Source: an uncultured Pseudomonadota bacterium
Lineage (GTDB): Bacteria > Pseudomonadota > Gammaproteobacteria > Burkholderiales > Burkholderiaceae
Direction: 5' to 3'
Assembly: GCA_946480245.1 (NCBI GenBank)
Contig: CAMLIZ010000002.1
Location: 4,756 to 68,755, forward strand
DNA: 64,000 bases
In this document: piece by piece, positions 1-9,769 of the stretch
Numbering within the stretch: the first letter of the stretch is position 1
Layout of the letters: every line of letters begins with the position of its first letter
Program-made: the position numbers and the translations under genes
The notes under the pieces: generated by a model
Told to the model about the DNA's origin: nothing
The model's database searches: none
What the model saw: the letters and a program-made list of their open reading frames with translations, nothing else

Positions 1-73
1 AGCGCGAGGGCGGCAGGCGGGCGCAGGGCGTGGTCGGAATCTGTCACGTTGCCAGCCTAGGTGGGCGACCTTA

Positions 74-93
74 GCGCCGTCTTAGCACGGCGC
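74..93 (-). terminator. hairpin just after uspA
   Basis: Perfect inverted repeat with 7-bp arms GCGCCGT and ACGGCGC and a 6-nt loop, starting 8 nt past the uspA stop codon. There is no run of T after the stem, so it is a terminator-like or 3'-end stabilising hairpin and not a textbook intrinsic terminator. Bases 1-73 hold nothing else I can support. Confidence 0.4.
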
Positions 94-100
94 CGCACGG

Positions 101-556
101 TCAAGGGCTGTCTTGCGCCTGCCGTACCAGCAGCACCGGCAGCAGGCTTTCACGCAGCACCATTTCGGCATCGCTTCCCAGGGCCAGGCGGTTGAAGCCG
201 CGGCGCCCGTGCGTGCCCATCACGATCAGTTCGCAGCCGGTGTTGCCGGCTTCCTCGATCACCACGTCCGCAATGCGTTGGTGCGTGACGTCACGCAGGC
301 GGCTCTCGGTGCCGACCCCGGCCTCCGCGGCTTCGGCCTCGGCACGCGCCAGCAGCCGCCGCCCCTGCTGCCGCTGCAGCTCCAGCGTCTCCTGGTAGGC
401 GGAGACCGAGGCCATCTCGGCCAGCAAGGGGTAGTCGTCCACCACGTGCAGCAGTACCAGCCGGGCCTTCTGGCTGGCGGCGAGCGCGATCGCCTCGCGC
501 AGGCCGCGCTCGGCGGTGGGGCTGCCGTCGATCGGCACAAGGATCTTTCGGTACAT
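101..556 (-). CDS. universal stress protein, UspA family
   Basis: A 151-residue single-domain Usp protein, normal length for the family. It opens with the usual beta strand YRKILVPIDGS and ends with the nucleotide-binding signature GTHGRRGFNRLALGS near residues 115-130, so it belongs to the ATP-binding subgroup. The ATG at 556 has a good ribosome site (GGAGA six bases upstream). Such cytosolic proteins dimerise and help cells survive stress; the exact role cannot be read from sequence. It is divergent from the hybrid kinase gene to its right, with about 140 bp between the start codons. Confidence 0.93.
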   Translation of the reverse strand: MYRKILVPIDGSPTAERGLREAIALAASQKARLVLLHVVDDYPLLAEMASVSAYQETLELQRQQGRRLLARAEAEAAEAGVGTESRLRDVTHQRIADVVIEEAGNTGCELIVMGTHGRRGFNRLALGSDAEMVLRESLLPVLLVRQAQDSP

Positions 557-697
557 CGTCAGTCTCCGCAGCCGGGGTCACCGGGTCACAACCCATTCTT
601 GGGTGCCGGGCCTGTGCCGCGCTTGATGTGGCTCAACGCGAGCGCCTGCCTTTTCCAGACAAATCGCCACTGGCCCACTCACACGCCCACGCGCCGC

Positions 698-2845
698 ATG
701 CCCGATCCCCATACCGGCAACGCCCCCAGCACGCCCGACGAGGTGGATCGCCTGCGTCGCCTGTCGCGGTTCTATCGGGCGTTGTCGGACGCCACGCGGG
801 CGATGATGAGCACCACCGATCCGCTGGCGTTGTATGCGCAGGTGTGCCGCATTGTGGTGGAGTCGGGAGGTGCCAGCATGGCCTGGATCGGCATGGTGCA
901 GCAGGACCGGCTCGTGCCGGTGGCCTGGGGCGGCGCGGCGCGGCGCTACACCGAGGGGCTGGTGATCGAGCTGCCCCCACCGGGCGCGGCGCGGCAGACG
1001 CTGGGACCCACCGCCAGCGCGGTGGTCCACGGCCGGCACAGCATCTGCAACGACTTCATGAACGACCCGTCGGCCGCGCCGTGGCGTGAGCGCGCCCGGC
1101 CTTTCGGCGTGGGATCGTCGGGCGCGTTTCCGCTGCGGCGGGCGGGGCAGGTGGTGGGCACGCTCAACATCTACTTCGACCAGCCCCAGGCCTTCGACGA
1201 AGAGATGGTGCAGCTGGCCGAGCAGATCGCCGGCAACGTGGCGTTCGCGCTGGAACACATCGACAGCGCGCGCGCCCGCGCCGCGGCGGTGGAGGCCGCG
1301 CGCGAGCGCGAGGTGCAACTGGCCGGCATCGTGGACACGGCGCTCGACGCGATCATCACCATCAACGCGCACCAACGCATCGTGGTGTTCAACGAGGCGG
1401 CGGTGCGCATGTTCCGCGTACCGGCCGAGGAGGCGATCGGCAGCACGCTGGAGCGCCTTGTCCCCGAGGCCAGGCGGAGCGAGCATCGTCGCTTCGTGCA
1501 GGCCTTTGCCGAAGAAGGCATCACCTCGCGCCCGATGGGCCGGCCGCGCACGCTGACCGGCCGGCGCGTCGACGGCGAGGAGTTTCCGATGGAAGCCTCC
1601 ATCTCGCGCATGGGCGAGGGTCCGCGCCTGCTGATGACCGTGATGGCGCGCGACGTGACGCAGCTGCGCGAGGCCGATCTGGCCCGTGTGGCGCGCGCCG
1701 CCGCCGAAGCCGCCAACCAGGCCAAGACCGAGTTCCTGTCGCGCATCAGCCATGAGCTGCGCACGCCCTTGAACGCGGTGCTCGGCTTCGCGCAGCTGAT
1801 GCAGGCGGACGTGACGGACCCGCTCAGCGCGCACCACCGCGAGCAGATCGAACTGGTGCTGCAGGCCGGCCAGCACCTGCGCACGCTGATCGACGAGATG
1901 CTCGACGTGTCGCGCATCGAGGCCGGCCGCGTGGCAATGGAGGTGCGCGACTTCGACCTTCGGGAGCTGCTCGACGTGGTGCTGCGCATGAACCAGCCGC
2001 ATGCCCAGCAGTGCGGCGTGGCGCTGCAGGCCGACACGGCCCAGGCAGCGCCCTTGCTGTTGCGCAGCGACCCGTCACGGCTGCGCCAGGTGATGCTCAA
2101 TCTGGTATCGAACGCGATCAAGTACAACCGCCCCGGCGGCTGGGTGCGGGTGGCGGTGGTGCGGGACTCGCACTTCGTGCACATCGAGGTCAGCGACAAC
2201 GGATGGGGCATGACGCCGGAGCAGACGGCCGCGCTGTTCCAACCCTTCAATCGCCTTGGCCGCGAACAAAGCGAGGTGCCCGGCACCGGCATCGGGCTGG
2301 TGCTCGCGCGCCAGCTCGTCGGCCTGATGGGCGGCGAGTTGTCGATCGACAGCCAGGCCGGCGCCGGCACGCGCGCCCGCGTCACCCTGCCGGCCTGCGG
2401 GGCCAGCACCATTGCACAACTGCCGGGCGAGCTGCGCAGCGCACACGGCGAGGACGGGGCCGACCCCGCCGGCGTGGTGCTCTACATCGAGGACAACCCG
2501 ATCAACGTGATCCTGGTGGAGCAGTTGCTGGCGCGCTGGCCGAAGGTGCAGCTCGTGGTGGCCGCGGACGGCGCCAGCGGCCTGGAGCGCGCGTGCAGCC
2601 TGCGGCCCGATGTGTTGCTGCTGGACATGCAGCTGCCGGACACCACCGGCTTGCAGGTGCTGCGCAGCCTGCGCGAGGACCCGCGTTGCCGGCACCTGAA
2701 GGTGGTGGCGTTGTCGGCCGGCGCGCACCCGGAGGACGCTGCCGCCGCGCGCGCGGCCGGCGCGCTCGATTACTGGACCAAGCCGATCGACTTTCAGCGC
2801 TTTACACAGGGGATGCGCCGGCTGCTGCCGCGCAGCCGGGAGTAA
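698..2845 (+). CDS. hybrid sensor histidine kinase (GAF-PAS-HisKA-HATPase-REC)
   Basis: A 715-residue soluble hybrid kinase. Reading from the chosen ATG: GAF-like domain about 25-190, PAS domain about 205-320, HisKA with the phospho-accepting His352 in SRISHELRTPLN, HATPase about 455-565 (N box NLVSNAIKYN, G boxes DNGWGM and GTGIGL), and a C-terminal receiver about 593-710 with Asp643 in LLLDMQLPD and the conserved Lys in WTKP. No membrane segment is visible, so the signal is probably cytoplasmic. The frame stays open far upstream, but that part lies antisense to uspA. ATG 626 is another possible start. A lone receiver protein and a second hybrid kinase follow, suggesting one phosphorelay. 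Confidence 0.88.
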   Translation: MPDPHTGNAPSTPDEVDRLRRLSRFYRALSDATRAMMSTTDPLALYAQVCRIVVESGGASMAWIGMVQQDRLVPVAWGGAARRYTEGLVIELPPPGAARQTLGPTASAVVHGRHSICNDFMNDPSAAPWRERARPFGVGSSGAFPLRRAGQVVGTLNIYFDQPQAFDEEMVQLAEQIAGNVAFALEHIDSARARAAAVEAAREREVQLAGIVDTALDAIITINAHQRIVVFNEAAVRMFRVPAEEAIGSTLERLVPEARRSEHRRFVQAFAEEGITSRPMGRPRTLTGRRVDGEEFPMEASISRMGEGPRLLMTVMARDVTQLREADLARVARAAAEAANQAKTEFLSRISHELRTPLNAVLGFAQLMQADVTDPLSAHHREQIELVLQAGQHLRTLIDEMLDVSRIEAGRVAMEVRDFDLRELLDVVLRMNQPHAQQCGVALQADTAQAAPLLLRSDPSRLRQVMLNLVSNAIKYNRPGGWVRVAVVRDSHFVHIEVSDNGWGMTPEQTAALFQPFNRLGREQSEVPGTGIGLVLARQLVGLMGGELSIDSQAGAGTRARVTLPACGASTIAQLPGELRSAHGEDGADPAGVVLYIEDNPINVILVEQLLARWPKVQLVVAADGASGLERACSLRPDVLLLDMQLPDTTGLQVLRSLREDPRCRHLKVVALSAGAHPEDAAAARAAGALDYWTKPIDFQRFTQGMRRLLPRSRE

Positions 2846-2917
2846 GCCGCGGGCAGGGGGCAGGGGCAGGCACGCGACTTGCCGCGCTACCGGCATTGCA
2901 GTACCCGGTGCCCTCCC

Positions 2918-3298
2918 ATGAGCAAGAAGATCCTGGTGGCGGACGACAACCGCGACGCGGCCGACTCGCTGGCCGTGCTGCTCGACTGGCTGGGTTACGA
3001 GGTGGTGGCCTGCTACGACGGCGCGGCCGCGGTGCAGATGGCGCGCACCTTCAATCCCGATCTCGTGATCCTGGACATCAACATGCCGGTGATGGACGGC
3101 TATGAGGCCGCCAAGTCGCTGCGGCGCGCCAACGGCGACCGGCTGATGCTGGCGGCCATCACCGGTGCGCCCAGCTGGGAGACCGGCGAAAAGGCGCGCG
3201 CGGTGGGCTTCGACGCCCACTTCGGCAAGCCGATGGATGGCCGCGACATCGAGAACCTGCTGCAGCGCCTGGGTGCCGGCACGTCGCACACCGGCTGA
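2918..3298 (+). CDS. single-domain response regulator (CheY-like receiver)
   Basis: A 126-residue receiver with no output domain. The acidic pocket VADDN is at residues 7-11, the phospho-acceptor is Asp53 in LVILDINMPVMDG, and the conserved lysine lies in FGKPMD. The ATG at 2918 puts the start directly on the receiver fold (MSKKILVADDN); a longer reading from 2879 adds only unrelated residues. It sits 72 bp after one hybrid kinase and 50 bp before another, so it probably shuttles phosphate between them or to an off-window partner. A small GGCCGC/GCGGCC hairpin follows the gene at 3301-3315. Confidence 0.88.
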   Translation: MSKKILVADDNRDAADSLAVLLDWLGYEVVACYDGAAAVQMARTFNPDLVILDINMPVMDGYEAAKSLRRANGDRLMLAAITGAPSWETGEKARAVGFDAHFGKPMDGRDIENLLQRLGAGTSHTG

Positions 3299-3348
3299 AC
3301 GGCCGCGTTGCGGCCATGGCGGGACGCTCGCTTGCTTGAGGGCTCGCG

Positions 3349-5232
3349 ATGCGTCTGCCTGAACTCGAATCGATCTACCAGACCGCGCCCGTCGGACTGG
3401 CCGTGCTCGACCTCGAATTGCGCTTCGTGCGCGTCAACGAGCGCCTGGCCGAGATGAACGGCACCAGCATCGAGGCCCACCTGGGCCGCAGCGTGCACGA
3501 GGTGGTGCCCGATGTGGCCGCGCAGGCCGAGGCCGTGCTGCGCCGCGTGCTGGCCACCGGTGAGCCGGTGCGCGACCTGGAGGTGCACGGCGAAACCCGC
3601 GCGCGACCGGGCGAGCGCCGCGTGTGGCGCGAGCAGTTCTTTCCGCTGCGCGACGAACACGGTGCGATCGCCGGCATCAGCGTGGTGGCCGAGGAGATCA
3701 CCGAGCGCCGGGAGGCCGCACGCCTGCTGCAGCACTCCCAGTTGCGCCTTCAGGTGGCGCTGGATGCCGCGGCCATGGGTGTGTGGGACTGGTCGCACGC
3801 CGGCGTGGCCACCTACTGGAGCCCCGGCGTGTTTCGCCTGCTCGGGCTGCCGGAGCAGGTGCAGGGCGGAGCCGACTTCAACCTGCTGCTGCAGCGCGTG
3901 CACCCGGACGACCGCGCCGCACTGGATGCCGAGATCGCGCGCGCGCTCGACAAGGGCGGCGACTACCAGGCCGAGTTCCGCGTGCCGGCCGCCGACGGCA
4001 CCGTGCGCTGGCTGGCCGGCCGCGGCCGCGTGATCCGCGACGAAGCCCCGGATGCGTCGTCCCGCGTGGTCGGCGTGCTGTTCGACATCACCGAACGCAG
4101 GCAGATCGAGCAGGCGCTGCGTGAGGCCGATGCGCGCCGCACCGAGTTCATGGCGATGCTGGCGCACGAGCTGCGCAACCCGCTGGCCCCGATCGTCAAC
4201 GCCGTGCGGCTGCTGGAGCGTGCGGGCGACGTGCCCGAGCGGCGCGAGGCCGCCACGCAGATCCTGCGCCGCCAGAGCACGCACATGGCACGCCTGGTGG
4301 ACGACCTGCTCGAGGTCAGCCGCATCGCTCAAGGGCTGATCGAGCTGCGCATCGAGAACGTGCTCGTCGCCACCTCGATCTTCCAGGCCGTGGAGGCCGT
4401 GCGCGCGCAGGCCCGCGAGCGGCACCAGGCGCTGGGAGTGGATGTGCCGCCCACGCTGGACCTGGTGGCCGACCCGGCGCGGCTGACGCAGATCGTCTCC
4501 AACCTGGTGACCAACGCGGTCAAGTACACGCAGGACGGGGGCATCATCGACGTCAGTGCGCGCGCCGACGGCGAGGACTGGCTGGAGATCATGGTGCGCG
4601 ACAACGGCAACGGCATCTCGCCGGAGCTGCTGCCGCGGCTGTTCGACCTCTTCACGCAAGACCAGCGCACGCTGGACCGCTCCGAAGGCGGCATGGGCAT
4701 CGGGCTGGCGCTGGTGCGCCGCCTCACCGAGCTGCACGGCGGCAGCGTGCATTGCGACAGCGCCGGGCCGGGGCAGGGCGCCACGTTCACCGTGCGCCTG
4801 CCGCGCCGCGGCCGGCGTGAGGAGCAGCGTGGCACGCCGGTGTCGCGCATCCCGGCGCGGCTGGCTCCCATGCCCATGCTGGTGGTCGACGACAACCGCG
4901 ACGCGGCACAGACCCTGGCCTCGCTGCTCGCACTGGACGGCCATCGCGTGGAGGTGGCCACCGATGGGCAGGCCGCGCTGGCGATGGCGACGTCATTGCA
5001 ACCGCGCGTGGTGGTGCTCGACCTGGGCCTGCCGAAGATGAATGGCCTGGCCGTGGCGCGCGCCTTGCGCGCCGATGCACGCACGCGCGACGTCGTGCTG
5101 ATCGCCGTCTCCGGCTATGCCCAGGCAAGCGACCGCACGGCCACTGCGGAGGCCGGCTTCGATGCGCACCTGGCCAAGCCGGTGGAGTTGGCCGACCTGT
5201 ACCGCGTGATCGAAGCGCATCTCGGCCGCTGA
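3349..5232 (+). CDS. hybrid sensor histidine kinase (PAS-PAS-HisKA-HATPase-REC)
   Basis: A 627-residue soluble hybrid kinase. Two PAS/PAC units occupy about 5-125 and 130-255 (PAC endings EEITERREAAR and FDITERRQIEQ). HisKA follows with His273 in MLAHELRNPLAP, then HATPase about 380-490 (NLVTNAVKYT, DNGNGIS, GMGIGLALV) and a receiver about 505-622 with Asp558 in VVVLDLGLPKMNG. The start ATG has GAGG seven bases upstream. The receiver resembles that of the preceding small regulator (both begin VxDDNRDAA), suggesting duplication within the locus. Signal and target are unknown. It ends 18 bp from the convergent transporter operon. Confidence 0.9.
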   Translation: MRLPELESIYQTAPVGLAVLDLELRFVRVNERLAEMNGTSIEAHLGRSVHEVVPDVAAQAEAVLRRVLATGEPVRDLEVHGETRARPGERRVWREQFFPLRDEHGAIAGISVVAEEITERREAARLLQHSQLRLQVALDAAAMGVWDWSHAGVATYWSPGVFRLLGLPEQVQGGADFNLLLQRVHPDDRAALDAEIARALDKGGDYQAEFRVPAADGTVRWLAGRGRVIRDEAPDASSRVVGVLFDITERRQIEQALREADARRTEFMAMLAHELRNPLAPIVNAVRLLERAGDVPERREAATQILRRQSTHMARLVDDLLEVSRIAQGLIELRIENVLVATSIFQAVEAVRAQARERHQALGVDVPPTLDLVADPARLTQIVSNLVTNAVKYTQDGGIIDVSARADGEDWLEIMVRDNGNGISPELLPRLFDLFTQDQRTLDRSEGGMGIGLALVRRLTELHGGSVHCDSAGPGQGATFTVRLPRRGRREEQRGTPVSRIPARLAPMPMLVVDDNRDAAQTLASLLALDGHRVEVATDGQAALAMATSLQPRVVVLDLGLPKMNGLAVARALRADARTRDVVLIAVSGYAQASDRTATAEAGFDAHLAKPVELADLYRVIEAHLGR

Positions 5233-5239
5233 GCGGCCG
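5223..5239. terminator. hairpin built around a stop codon
   Basis: Perfect 7-bp arms CGGCCGC and GCGGCCG whose 3-nt loop is the TGA stop of the hybrid kinase gene. It lies between convergent genes, so it may help end transcription from both sides, but there is no T tract on either strand. Weak call. Confidence 0.3.
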
Positions 5240-5250
5240 CGCTCACTCGC

Positions 5251-6063
5251 TCACTGGTAGGCGGTGGTCAGGCCGCGGCGCAGCCGGCTCGACAAGCCGT
5301 CCACCGCGAACACGAGCACGAAGGTGGCCAGCAGCACGGTGGCCGCCTGCGCGTGCTGGAAGATCGACAGGTGGAAGTACAGCAGCGCGCCCAGCCCGCC
5401 GCCGCCCACGAAGCCCAGCACCGCCGCCATGCGGATGTTCATCTCCCAGCGGTACAGCGTGTAGCCCACCGCCTGGGCCGCGACGAGCGGCAGGCTGCCG
5501 TAGGTGAATGCCGCGACCACGCCCACACCGCCCTCGCGCAGCGCCTGTTCGGGCAAGGGCGCGGCGTTCTCCAGGGCTTCGGCGAACAGCCGGCCGAGCA
5601 CGCCGGTGGTGTGCAGCGCCAGCGCCAGCGTGCCGGCAAAGGGGCCCAGGCCGGCAGCCAGCACCATCAGCGTGGCCCACACCAGCTCGGGCACGCTGCG
5701 CAGCAGGTTCAGCACCAGCCGCGCCGCGGGCCGCAGCACCGGCCCCAGCCGGCCGGCTGCCGGCAGCGCCAGCACGGCGCCGCCCACCACGGCGAGCAGC
5801 GTGCCCATGGCCGACACGGCCAAGGTCTGCAAGGCGGCCGCCGCCACCTTGGCCACGAACGCTGCATGCAGGTCCGGCGACAGGAACTCGCCGATGAAGG
5901 CGCCCATGGCCTGCAGCGCCTGCGCCGAGAACAGGCTGCGGAAATCGATCGCCAGGTAGGCGAAGCTGCCGAGCACCGCCGCCACCACCAGCGCGGCCAC
6001 GGCCACGCAGGTGAGGCAGGGGCCGGCCGCGCGCAACTGCTCGGCGGAGGTGACGTCGTTCAT
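5251..6063 (-). CDS. ABC transporter permease, PhnE-like, of a predicted selenium oxyanion importer (second permease)
   Basis: A 270-residue inner-membrane permease with about six hydrophobic segments and the binding-protein-dependent permease loop near LRSVPELVWATLMVLAAGLGPFAGTL (given in parts: LRSVPELVW, then GLGPFAGTLAL). The family moves phosphonate and other oxyanions. Here it is the last gene of senA-phnD-phnC-phnE-phnE, and its ATG (6063) overlaps the stop of the preceding permease gene by 4 bp. Linkage to senA, senB and selD favours selenite or selenate as cargo; the permease itself does not show the substrate. Confidence 0.85.
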   Translation of the reverse strand: MNDVTSAEQLRAAGPCLTCVAVAALVVAAVLGSFAYLAIDFRSLFSAQALQAMGAFIGEFLSPDLHAAFVAKVAAAALQTLAVSAMGTLLAVVGGAVLALPAAGRLGPVLRPAARLVLNLLRSVPELVWATLMVLAAGLGPFAGTLALALHTTGVLGRLFAEALENAAPLPEQALREGGVGVVAAFTYGSLPLVAAQAVGYTLYRWEMNIRMAAVLGFVGGGGLGALLYFHLSIFQHAQAATVLLATFVLVFAVDGLSSRLRRGLTTAYQ

Positions 6064-6887
6064 TGCAGCAGGCGGCGCAGCGCCGTGCTCAAGCCGTCGG
6101 CCAGCAGCACCAGCAGCAGAAAGACGACCAGGATGCTGCTGACCTCGCCGCCATTGAGCATCTTGGTGGACTGGTCCATCAGCTGGCCCAGGCCGCCGGC
6201 GCCCACGAAGCCCATCACCACCGAAGCGCGCACCGCGCATTCCCAGCGGTACACGGTGTACGAGGCCAGCTCCTGTGCGGCGTTGGGCAGCAGGCCATAG
6301 CCGAGCGCGGCCAGGCGGCCTGCACCGGCCTCCAGCAGCGCGCGCGCAGGCCGCGTGTCGGTGGATTCGAGGATCTCGGCGTACACCTTGCCCAGCATGC
6401 CGCCATAGGTGACGCCCAGCGCCAGCACGCCCGCCGCCGGGCCCAGCCCGAGCACGCGCACGAACACCAGCGCCCAGACCACCTCCGGCACGGCGCGCAG
6501 CACCAGCAGCAGCGCGCGCGCCGCCTGGCGCACGGCTTCTGTCGGCCGCCGGCCTGGCCCCGGGCCGATGCGCGAGGCGCTGAGCGAACGCGCGCTGGCA
6601 AAGGCGAGCGGCGCGGCCAGCATGAACGCGAGCGCGATGCCGGCGGTGGCGATGGCCAGCGTCTGCAGCGTGGCCTGCAGCAGCTCGGCCAGGAAAGTGG
6701 CCGACGTGGCCGGCGGCAGAAAGCCGGCCAGGAAGTTGCGCATCACCTGCAGGTTTCCGGGGTCCAGCAACAGCCAGGGCCTGAACTGCGACAGCACCAG
6801 CGCCGGCCACAGCAGCACCAGCGCGACGAGCAGCGCACCCAGCCGCGAGCGTGCCTGCGGATCGCGCAGCGCGGCGGCCGTGCTCAT
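6060..6887 (-). CDS. ABC transporter permease, PhnE-like, of a predicted selenium oxyanion importer (first permease)
   Basis: A 275-residue polytopic permease, paralogous to the next gene: both have an LRxVPExVWA segment followed by GLGP and GV(T/L)xG. Two PhnE-like permeases per operon are common in this transporter class and probably pair as a heterodimer. The ATG at 6887 overlaps the stop of the ATPase gene (ATGA), which fixes the start; a longer open frame upstream would lie inside the ATPase gene. Cargo is inferred from the selenium context. Confidence 0.85.
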   Translation of the reverse strand: MSTAAALRDPQARSRLGALLVALVLLWPALVLSQFRPWLLLDPGNLQVMRNFLAGFLPPATSATFLAELLQATLQTLAIATAGIALAFMLAAPLAFASARSLSASRIGPGPGRRPTEAVRQAARALLLVLRAVPEVVWALVFVRVLGLGPAAGVLALGVTYGGMLGKVYAEILESTDTRPARALLEAGAGRLAALGYGLLPNAAQELASYTVYRWECAVRASVVMGFVGAGGLGQLMDQSTKMLNGGEVSSILVVFLLLVLLADGLSTALRRLLQ

Positions 6888-7729
6888 TTGCAACCGGGGC
6901 GCGGGAGCGGCACCACGTTGGCGCCGGCGGCCACGATCGGGCCCAGCGGCAGCACCGCGGGGTTGTTGGCCTGCGTGGGCAGCACCGCGCCCTCGGCCGC
7001 GTACAGCTCCTGCAGCATCGCGCGCGTCACCTCGCCGGCCGGTGCGTCGAACATCACCGCGCCCGCGCGCAGGCCCACGATGCGCGGAAACCACTTGAGC
7101 GCAAGGTCCACCGCATGCAGCGACACCAGCAGCGTGGCGTCGCGCGCCTGGCTGTGCGCCACCAGCTGGCCCACCACGGCGTCGGCCAAGGTGGGGTCCA
7201 GGGCCGAGACGGGTTCGTCGGCCAGCATCAGCTCGGGCGACTGGTACAGCACGCGCGCCACGCCGACGCGCTGCAACTGCCCGCCCGACAGGCGATCGCA
7301 GCGGTCGAACAGGCGGTCCGCAAGATCCATCCGTGCCAGCGCGTCGCGGGCACCGGCGATGTCGGCCGGGTAGGCCAGCGAGGCCAGCGCGCGCCAGACC
7401 GGCCAGCGGCCCAGCCGGCCCGCGAGCACCGCGGTGACCACGCGCAGCCGCGGCGGGATCGGGGGCGCCTGGTGGATCAGCCCCACGCGCGCACGCAGGC
7501 GCCGCAGCGCCGCGGCGCTCGACTGCCAGGGGTTCTGGCCCAGCACCTGCACGCGGCCTTCCGTGGGCCGCAGCGAGGTGGCCGCCAGGCGCAGCAGCCC
7601 CGTCTTGCCGGCGCCCGACGGGCCGATCACCGCCACCCGCTCGCCCTGCGCCACCGCGAGCGACACGCCCTGCAGCGCGCGCAGGCCGTTGGCATGCACG
7701 AGACCGGCACCGTCGAACGCGAGCGTCAC
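6884..7729 (-). CDS. ABC transporter ATP-binding protein, PhnC-like
   Basis: A 281-residue ATPase with Walker A GPSGAGKT near residue 35, signature LSGGQLQRV, Walker B LMLADEP followed by VSALD, and the switch His in [11 protein letters not shown]. It starts with GTG at 7729, overlapping the stop of the binding-protein gene (GTGA), so translation is coupled. It would energise the two PhnE-like permeases. No phosphonate lyase gene is nearby, while selD and two selenoneine genes are, so a selenium oxyanion substrate is the better reading. Confidence 0.88.
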   Translation of the reverse strand: MTLAFDGAGLVHANGLRALQGVSLAVAQGERVAVIGPSGAGKTGLLRLAATSLRPTEGRVQVLGQNPWQSSAAALRRLRARVGLIHQAPPIPPRLRVVTAVLAGRLGRWPVWRALASLAYPADIAGARDALARMDLADRLFDRCDRLSGGQLQRVGVARVLYQSPELMLADEPVSALDPTLADAVVGQLVAHSQARDATLLVSLHAVDLALKWFPRIVGLRAGAVMFDAPAGEVTRAMLQELYAAEGAVLPTQANNPAVLPLGPIVAAGANVVPLPRPGCK

Positions 7730-8586
7730 TTGATCAGGCCCGCCGAGCGCGCCGCGCCTTCGATGCCGTCGTAGTTGGACGCCTGCGTGGGAATGAACTT
7801 GCTGGCGCGCTGCAGGCCGAGGATGGCCTTCTGCTCGGGCTTGGCCGGGTCCAGCTTCAGGAACGCGGCCTTGATCTTCTGCGCCAGCGCGGCGTCGAGG
7901 CCGGGGCGCACGGTCCAGTTGTAGTCGTAGTAGGGCGGGGTGGTGGCGAGCACGCGCACCTTGGCGGCGTTGGGGTTGTGCTCGTCCACCAGCTTCTGCC
8001 ACACGGAGGAGTTGAGCACGCCGGCCTCCGCGCGGCCCGAGGCCACGAAGGCCACGGTGGCGTCGTGCGCACCGGAGAAGGCGATGGCCTTGAAATCCTT
8101 CTCGGGGTCGACGCCCGCCTTGAGCAGGTAGTAGCGCGGCATCAAGTGGCCCGAGGTGGACGACGGCGAGCCGAACGCGAAGGTCTTGCCCTTCAGGTCG
8201 GCCAGCGACTTGGCGGGGCTGCCGGCGGGCACGATGAATTCGCTGGTGAACTTTTCGTCCTCCGCGCGCTGCACCAGCGGCACCACGCCGCCGTGCGTGC
8301 GCAGCTTGGCCTGCACGAAGGTGAAGCCACCCAGCCAGGCGAGGTCGATCTTGTCGTTGGCCAGGCCTTCCACCACCGCGGCGTAGTCGGTGACGGGCGT
8401 GAACTGCACCGGCATGCCGAGTTCGTGCTGCAGGTAGTCGCCCAGCGGCTTGAACTTGCGCTGCAGCTCGGTGGGCGCCTCGTCAGGGATGGCGGACACG
8501 CGCAGCACATGCGTCTGCGCGAACGCGGAGCTCGCGCTGGCCACCAGCAAGGCCAGCGTGCCGAGAAATTTCGAGAAGTTGCTCAT
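7726..8586 (-). CDS. periplasmic binding protein, PhnD/SsuA type, predicted selenate/selenite binder
   Basis: A 286-residue periplasmic protein with a Sec signal peptide (hydrophobic core [16 protein letters not shown], cleavage after AFA). The body is a PhnD-like fold: [20 protein letters not shown] (residues about 65-85) is the usual ligand-cleft region, followed by [10 protein letters not shown]. From memory, a subfamily of PhnD-like proteins next to selD is labelled 'putative selenate ABC transporter substrate-binding protein' in protein-family collections; this fits but was not searched. The start overlaps the senA stop by one base (TGATG). Confidence 0.82.
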   Translation of the reverse strand: MSNFSKFLGTLALLVASASSAFAQTHVLRVSAIPDEAPTELQRKFKPLGDYLQHELGMPVQFTPVTDYAAVVEGLANDKIDLAWLGGFTFVQAKLRTHGGVVPLVQRAEDEKFTSEFIVPAGSPAKSLADLKGKTFAFGSPSSTSGHLMPRYYLLKAGVDPEKDFKAIAFSGAHDATVAFVASGRAEAGVLNSSVWQKLVDEHNPNAAKVRVLATTPPYYDYNWTVRPGLDAALAQKIKAAFLKLDPAKPEQKAILGLQRASKFIPTQASNYDGIEGAARSAGLIK

Positions 8587-9755
8587 CAAAGGTCCAGTGC
8601 AGTGCGAAACCCGGCGAACACGTCGGAACGCTCGGGGGTGAAAAAGTTGCGATAGCGCGCGTCGTGCAAGCGCGCGTGCGTGGCGAACGCGCCGCCGCGC
8701 AACTCGCGATGATCGCCGAACCAGGGCGCCGAGTAATCCTTGTAGGGCCCGGGCGCGAAGCCGGGGTAGGGCTGGAAAGCGTCGGCCGTCCATTCCCAGA
8801 CGCTGTGGCCCCACCGGATGCGGGCGGCCGCGTGCTCCCATTCGGTGGCGCGCGGCAGGCGACGGCCGGCCCATCGGCAGTAGGCCTCGGCCTCCCAGGC
8901 GTTCACGTGGATCACCGGCTCGGCCGGTGCCAGCGGCAGCCAGCGGTTGAACCAACGTTGTTGCCAGCCCTGCGGCGTGTGGCGCCAGCGCTCGGGTTGC
9001 GAGCGCGCCGCCTGAGCGCGCCATGCGCCCGCCGCCCCCGGCCAATAGGCCGGCTGGTCGTAGCCCCCGGCCTGCACGAAGCGCAGGAACTGCGCGTTCG
9101 TGACGGGCGTGGCGTCGATCTCGCAGGCGTCGAGCCCCACCTCGCGGCCCGGCTGCTCGTTGTCGAACGCGAAGCCGGGTTCGCCCCGGGCGGTGCCCAC
9201 ATGCACCCGTGCGGCCGGAACCTGCAGCGCCGGGTGCGCGGGCCATTGCGGCAACGCCGCGCCGTCCGGCGCCGGATAGCCGAGCGTCGCGCGCAGCCAG
9301 CAGAACGCCTCGCCGTGCATGTCCTCATGGAACAGCGTGAGCCGATGGAAGTACAGCGCCTCGTCGTCGCCCTGCTCAGGCAGCGCGTCGATGCAGGCGT
9401 CGAGCTGCGCGGCCAGGCGCGCCAGCAGCTCGCCGCGCACGGGCAGCGGCGCCGTCCAGCGCGCAGCGTGCGGCAGGCGCGCGGAGTCGAACAGGGCATC
9501 GGGCCCGGCCAGACTCGCCGGCCGCTGGGCGTGCACCAGGCCGTCGGCGCCCACGCGGTGCGGCCCGCGCAGCACCCAGAACTCGCCGAACCAGGCCAGG
9601 TGCGCCAGCTCCCAGGCCGGCAGGTTCACGCCCTGGCGTTGCGGCACCTGCCATTGCGCGTCGCTCAGGTCGCACAGCAGCGCGAGGCTGCGGGCGCGGC
9701 TGTCGCGCAGCGCGGTGGCCAGCGCGTCGCCGCACAGCCTGCGTGCGGGGTTCAT
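8586..9755 (-). CDS. senA: selenoneine synthase SenA (EgtB-like non-heme iron enzyme)
   Basis: A 389-residue protein with a DinB-like N-terminal helical domain and a C-terminal formylglycine-generating-enzyme-like (FGE-sulfatase) domain, the architecture of EgtB. Candidate iron ligands are His52 (AHLAWFGEFW) and His143/His147 (HEDMHGE). SenA joins hercynine to a selenosugar through an oxidative C-Se bond, leading to selenoneine. EgtB proper (ergothioneine) is the alternative; the adjacent senB and selD make SenA more likely. No hercynine-making EgtD is in the window. The ATG has GGAGG nine bases upstream, and that ribosome site overlaps the senB start on the other strand. Confidence 0.82.
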   Translation of the reverse strand: MNPARRLCGDALATALRDSRARSLALLCDLSDAQWQVPQRQGVNLPAWELAHLAWFGEFWVLRGPHRVGADGLVHAQRPASLAGPDALFDSARLPHAARWTAPLPVRGELLARLAAQLDACIDALPEQGDDEALYFHRLTLFHEDMHGEAFCWLRATLGYPAPDGAALPQWPAHPALQVPAARVHVGTARGEPGFAFDNEQPGREVGLDACEIDATPVTNAQFLRFVQAGGYDQPAYWPGAAGAWRAQAARSQPERWRHTPQGWQQRWFNRWLPLAPAEPVIHVNAWEAEAYCRWAGRRLPRATEWEHAAARIRWGHSVWEWTADAFQPYPGFAPGPYKDYSAPWFGDHRELRGGAFATHARLHDARYRNFFTPERSDVFAGFRTALDL

Positions 9756-9769
9756 GTCAACATCCCTCC

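Noticed and set aside
113..697. N-terminal extension of the first hybrid kinase
   Set aside because: It lies antisense to uspA, has no domain pattern, and in-frame ATGs at 626 and 698 lie outside uspA just before the GAF domain.
5251..8586. Phosphonate importer phnDCEE
   Set aside because: The folds match, but no phosphonate-degrading gene is nearby and the operon begins with senA and faces senB-selD, so a selenium oxyanion role is preferred. Only binding assays can settle it.
8586..9755. Ergothioneine synthase EgtB
   Set aside because: The architecture is EgtB-like, but egtA/egtC/egtD are absent and senB plus selD are adjacent, which is the selenoneine arrangement.
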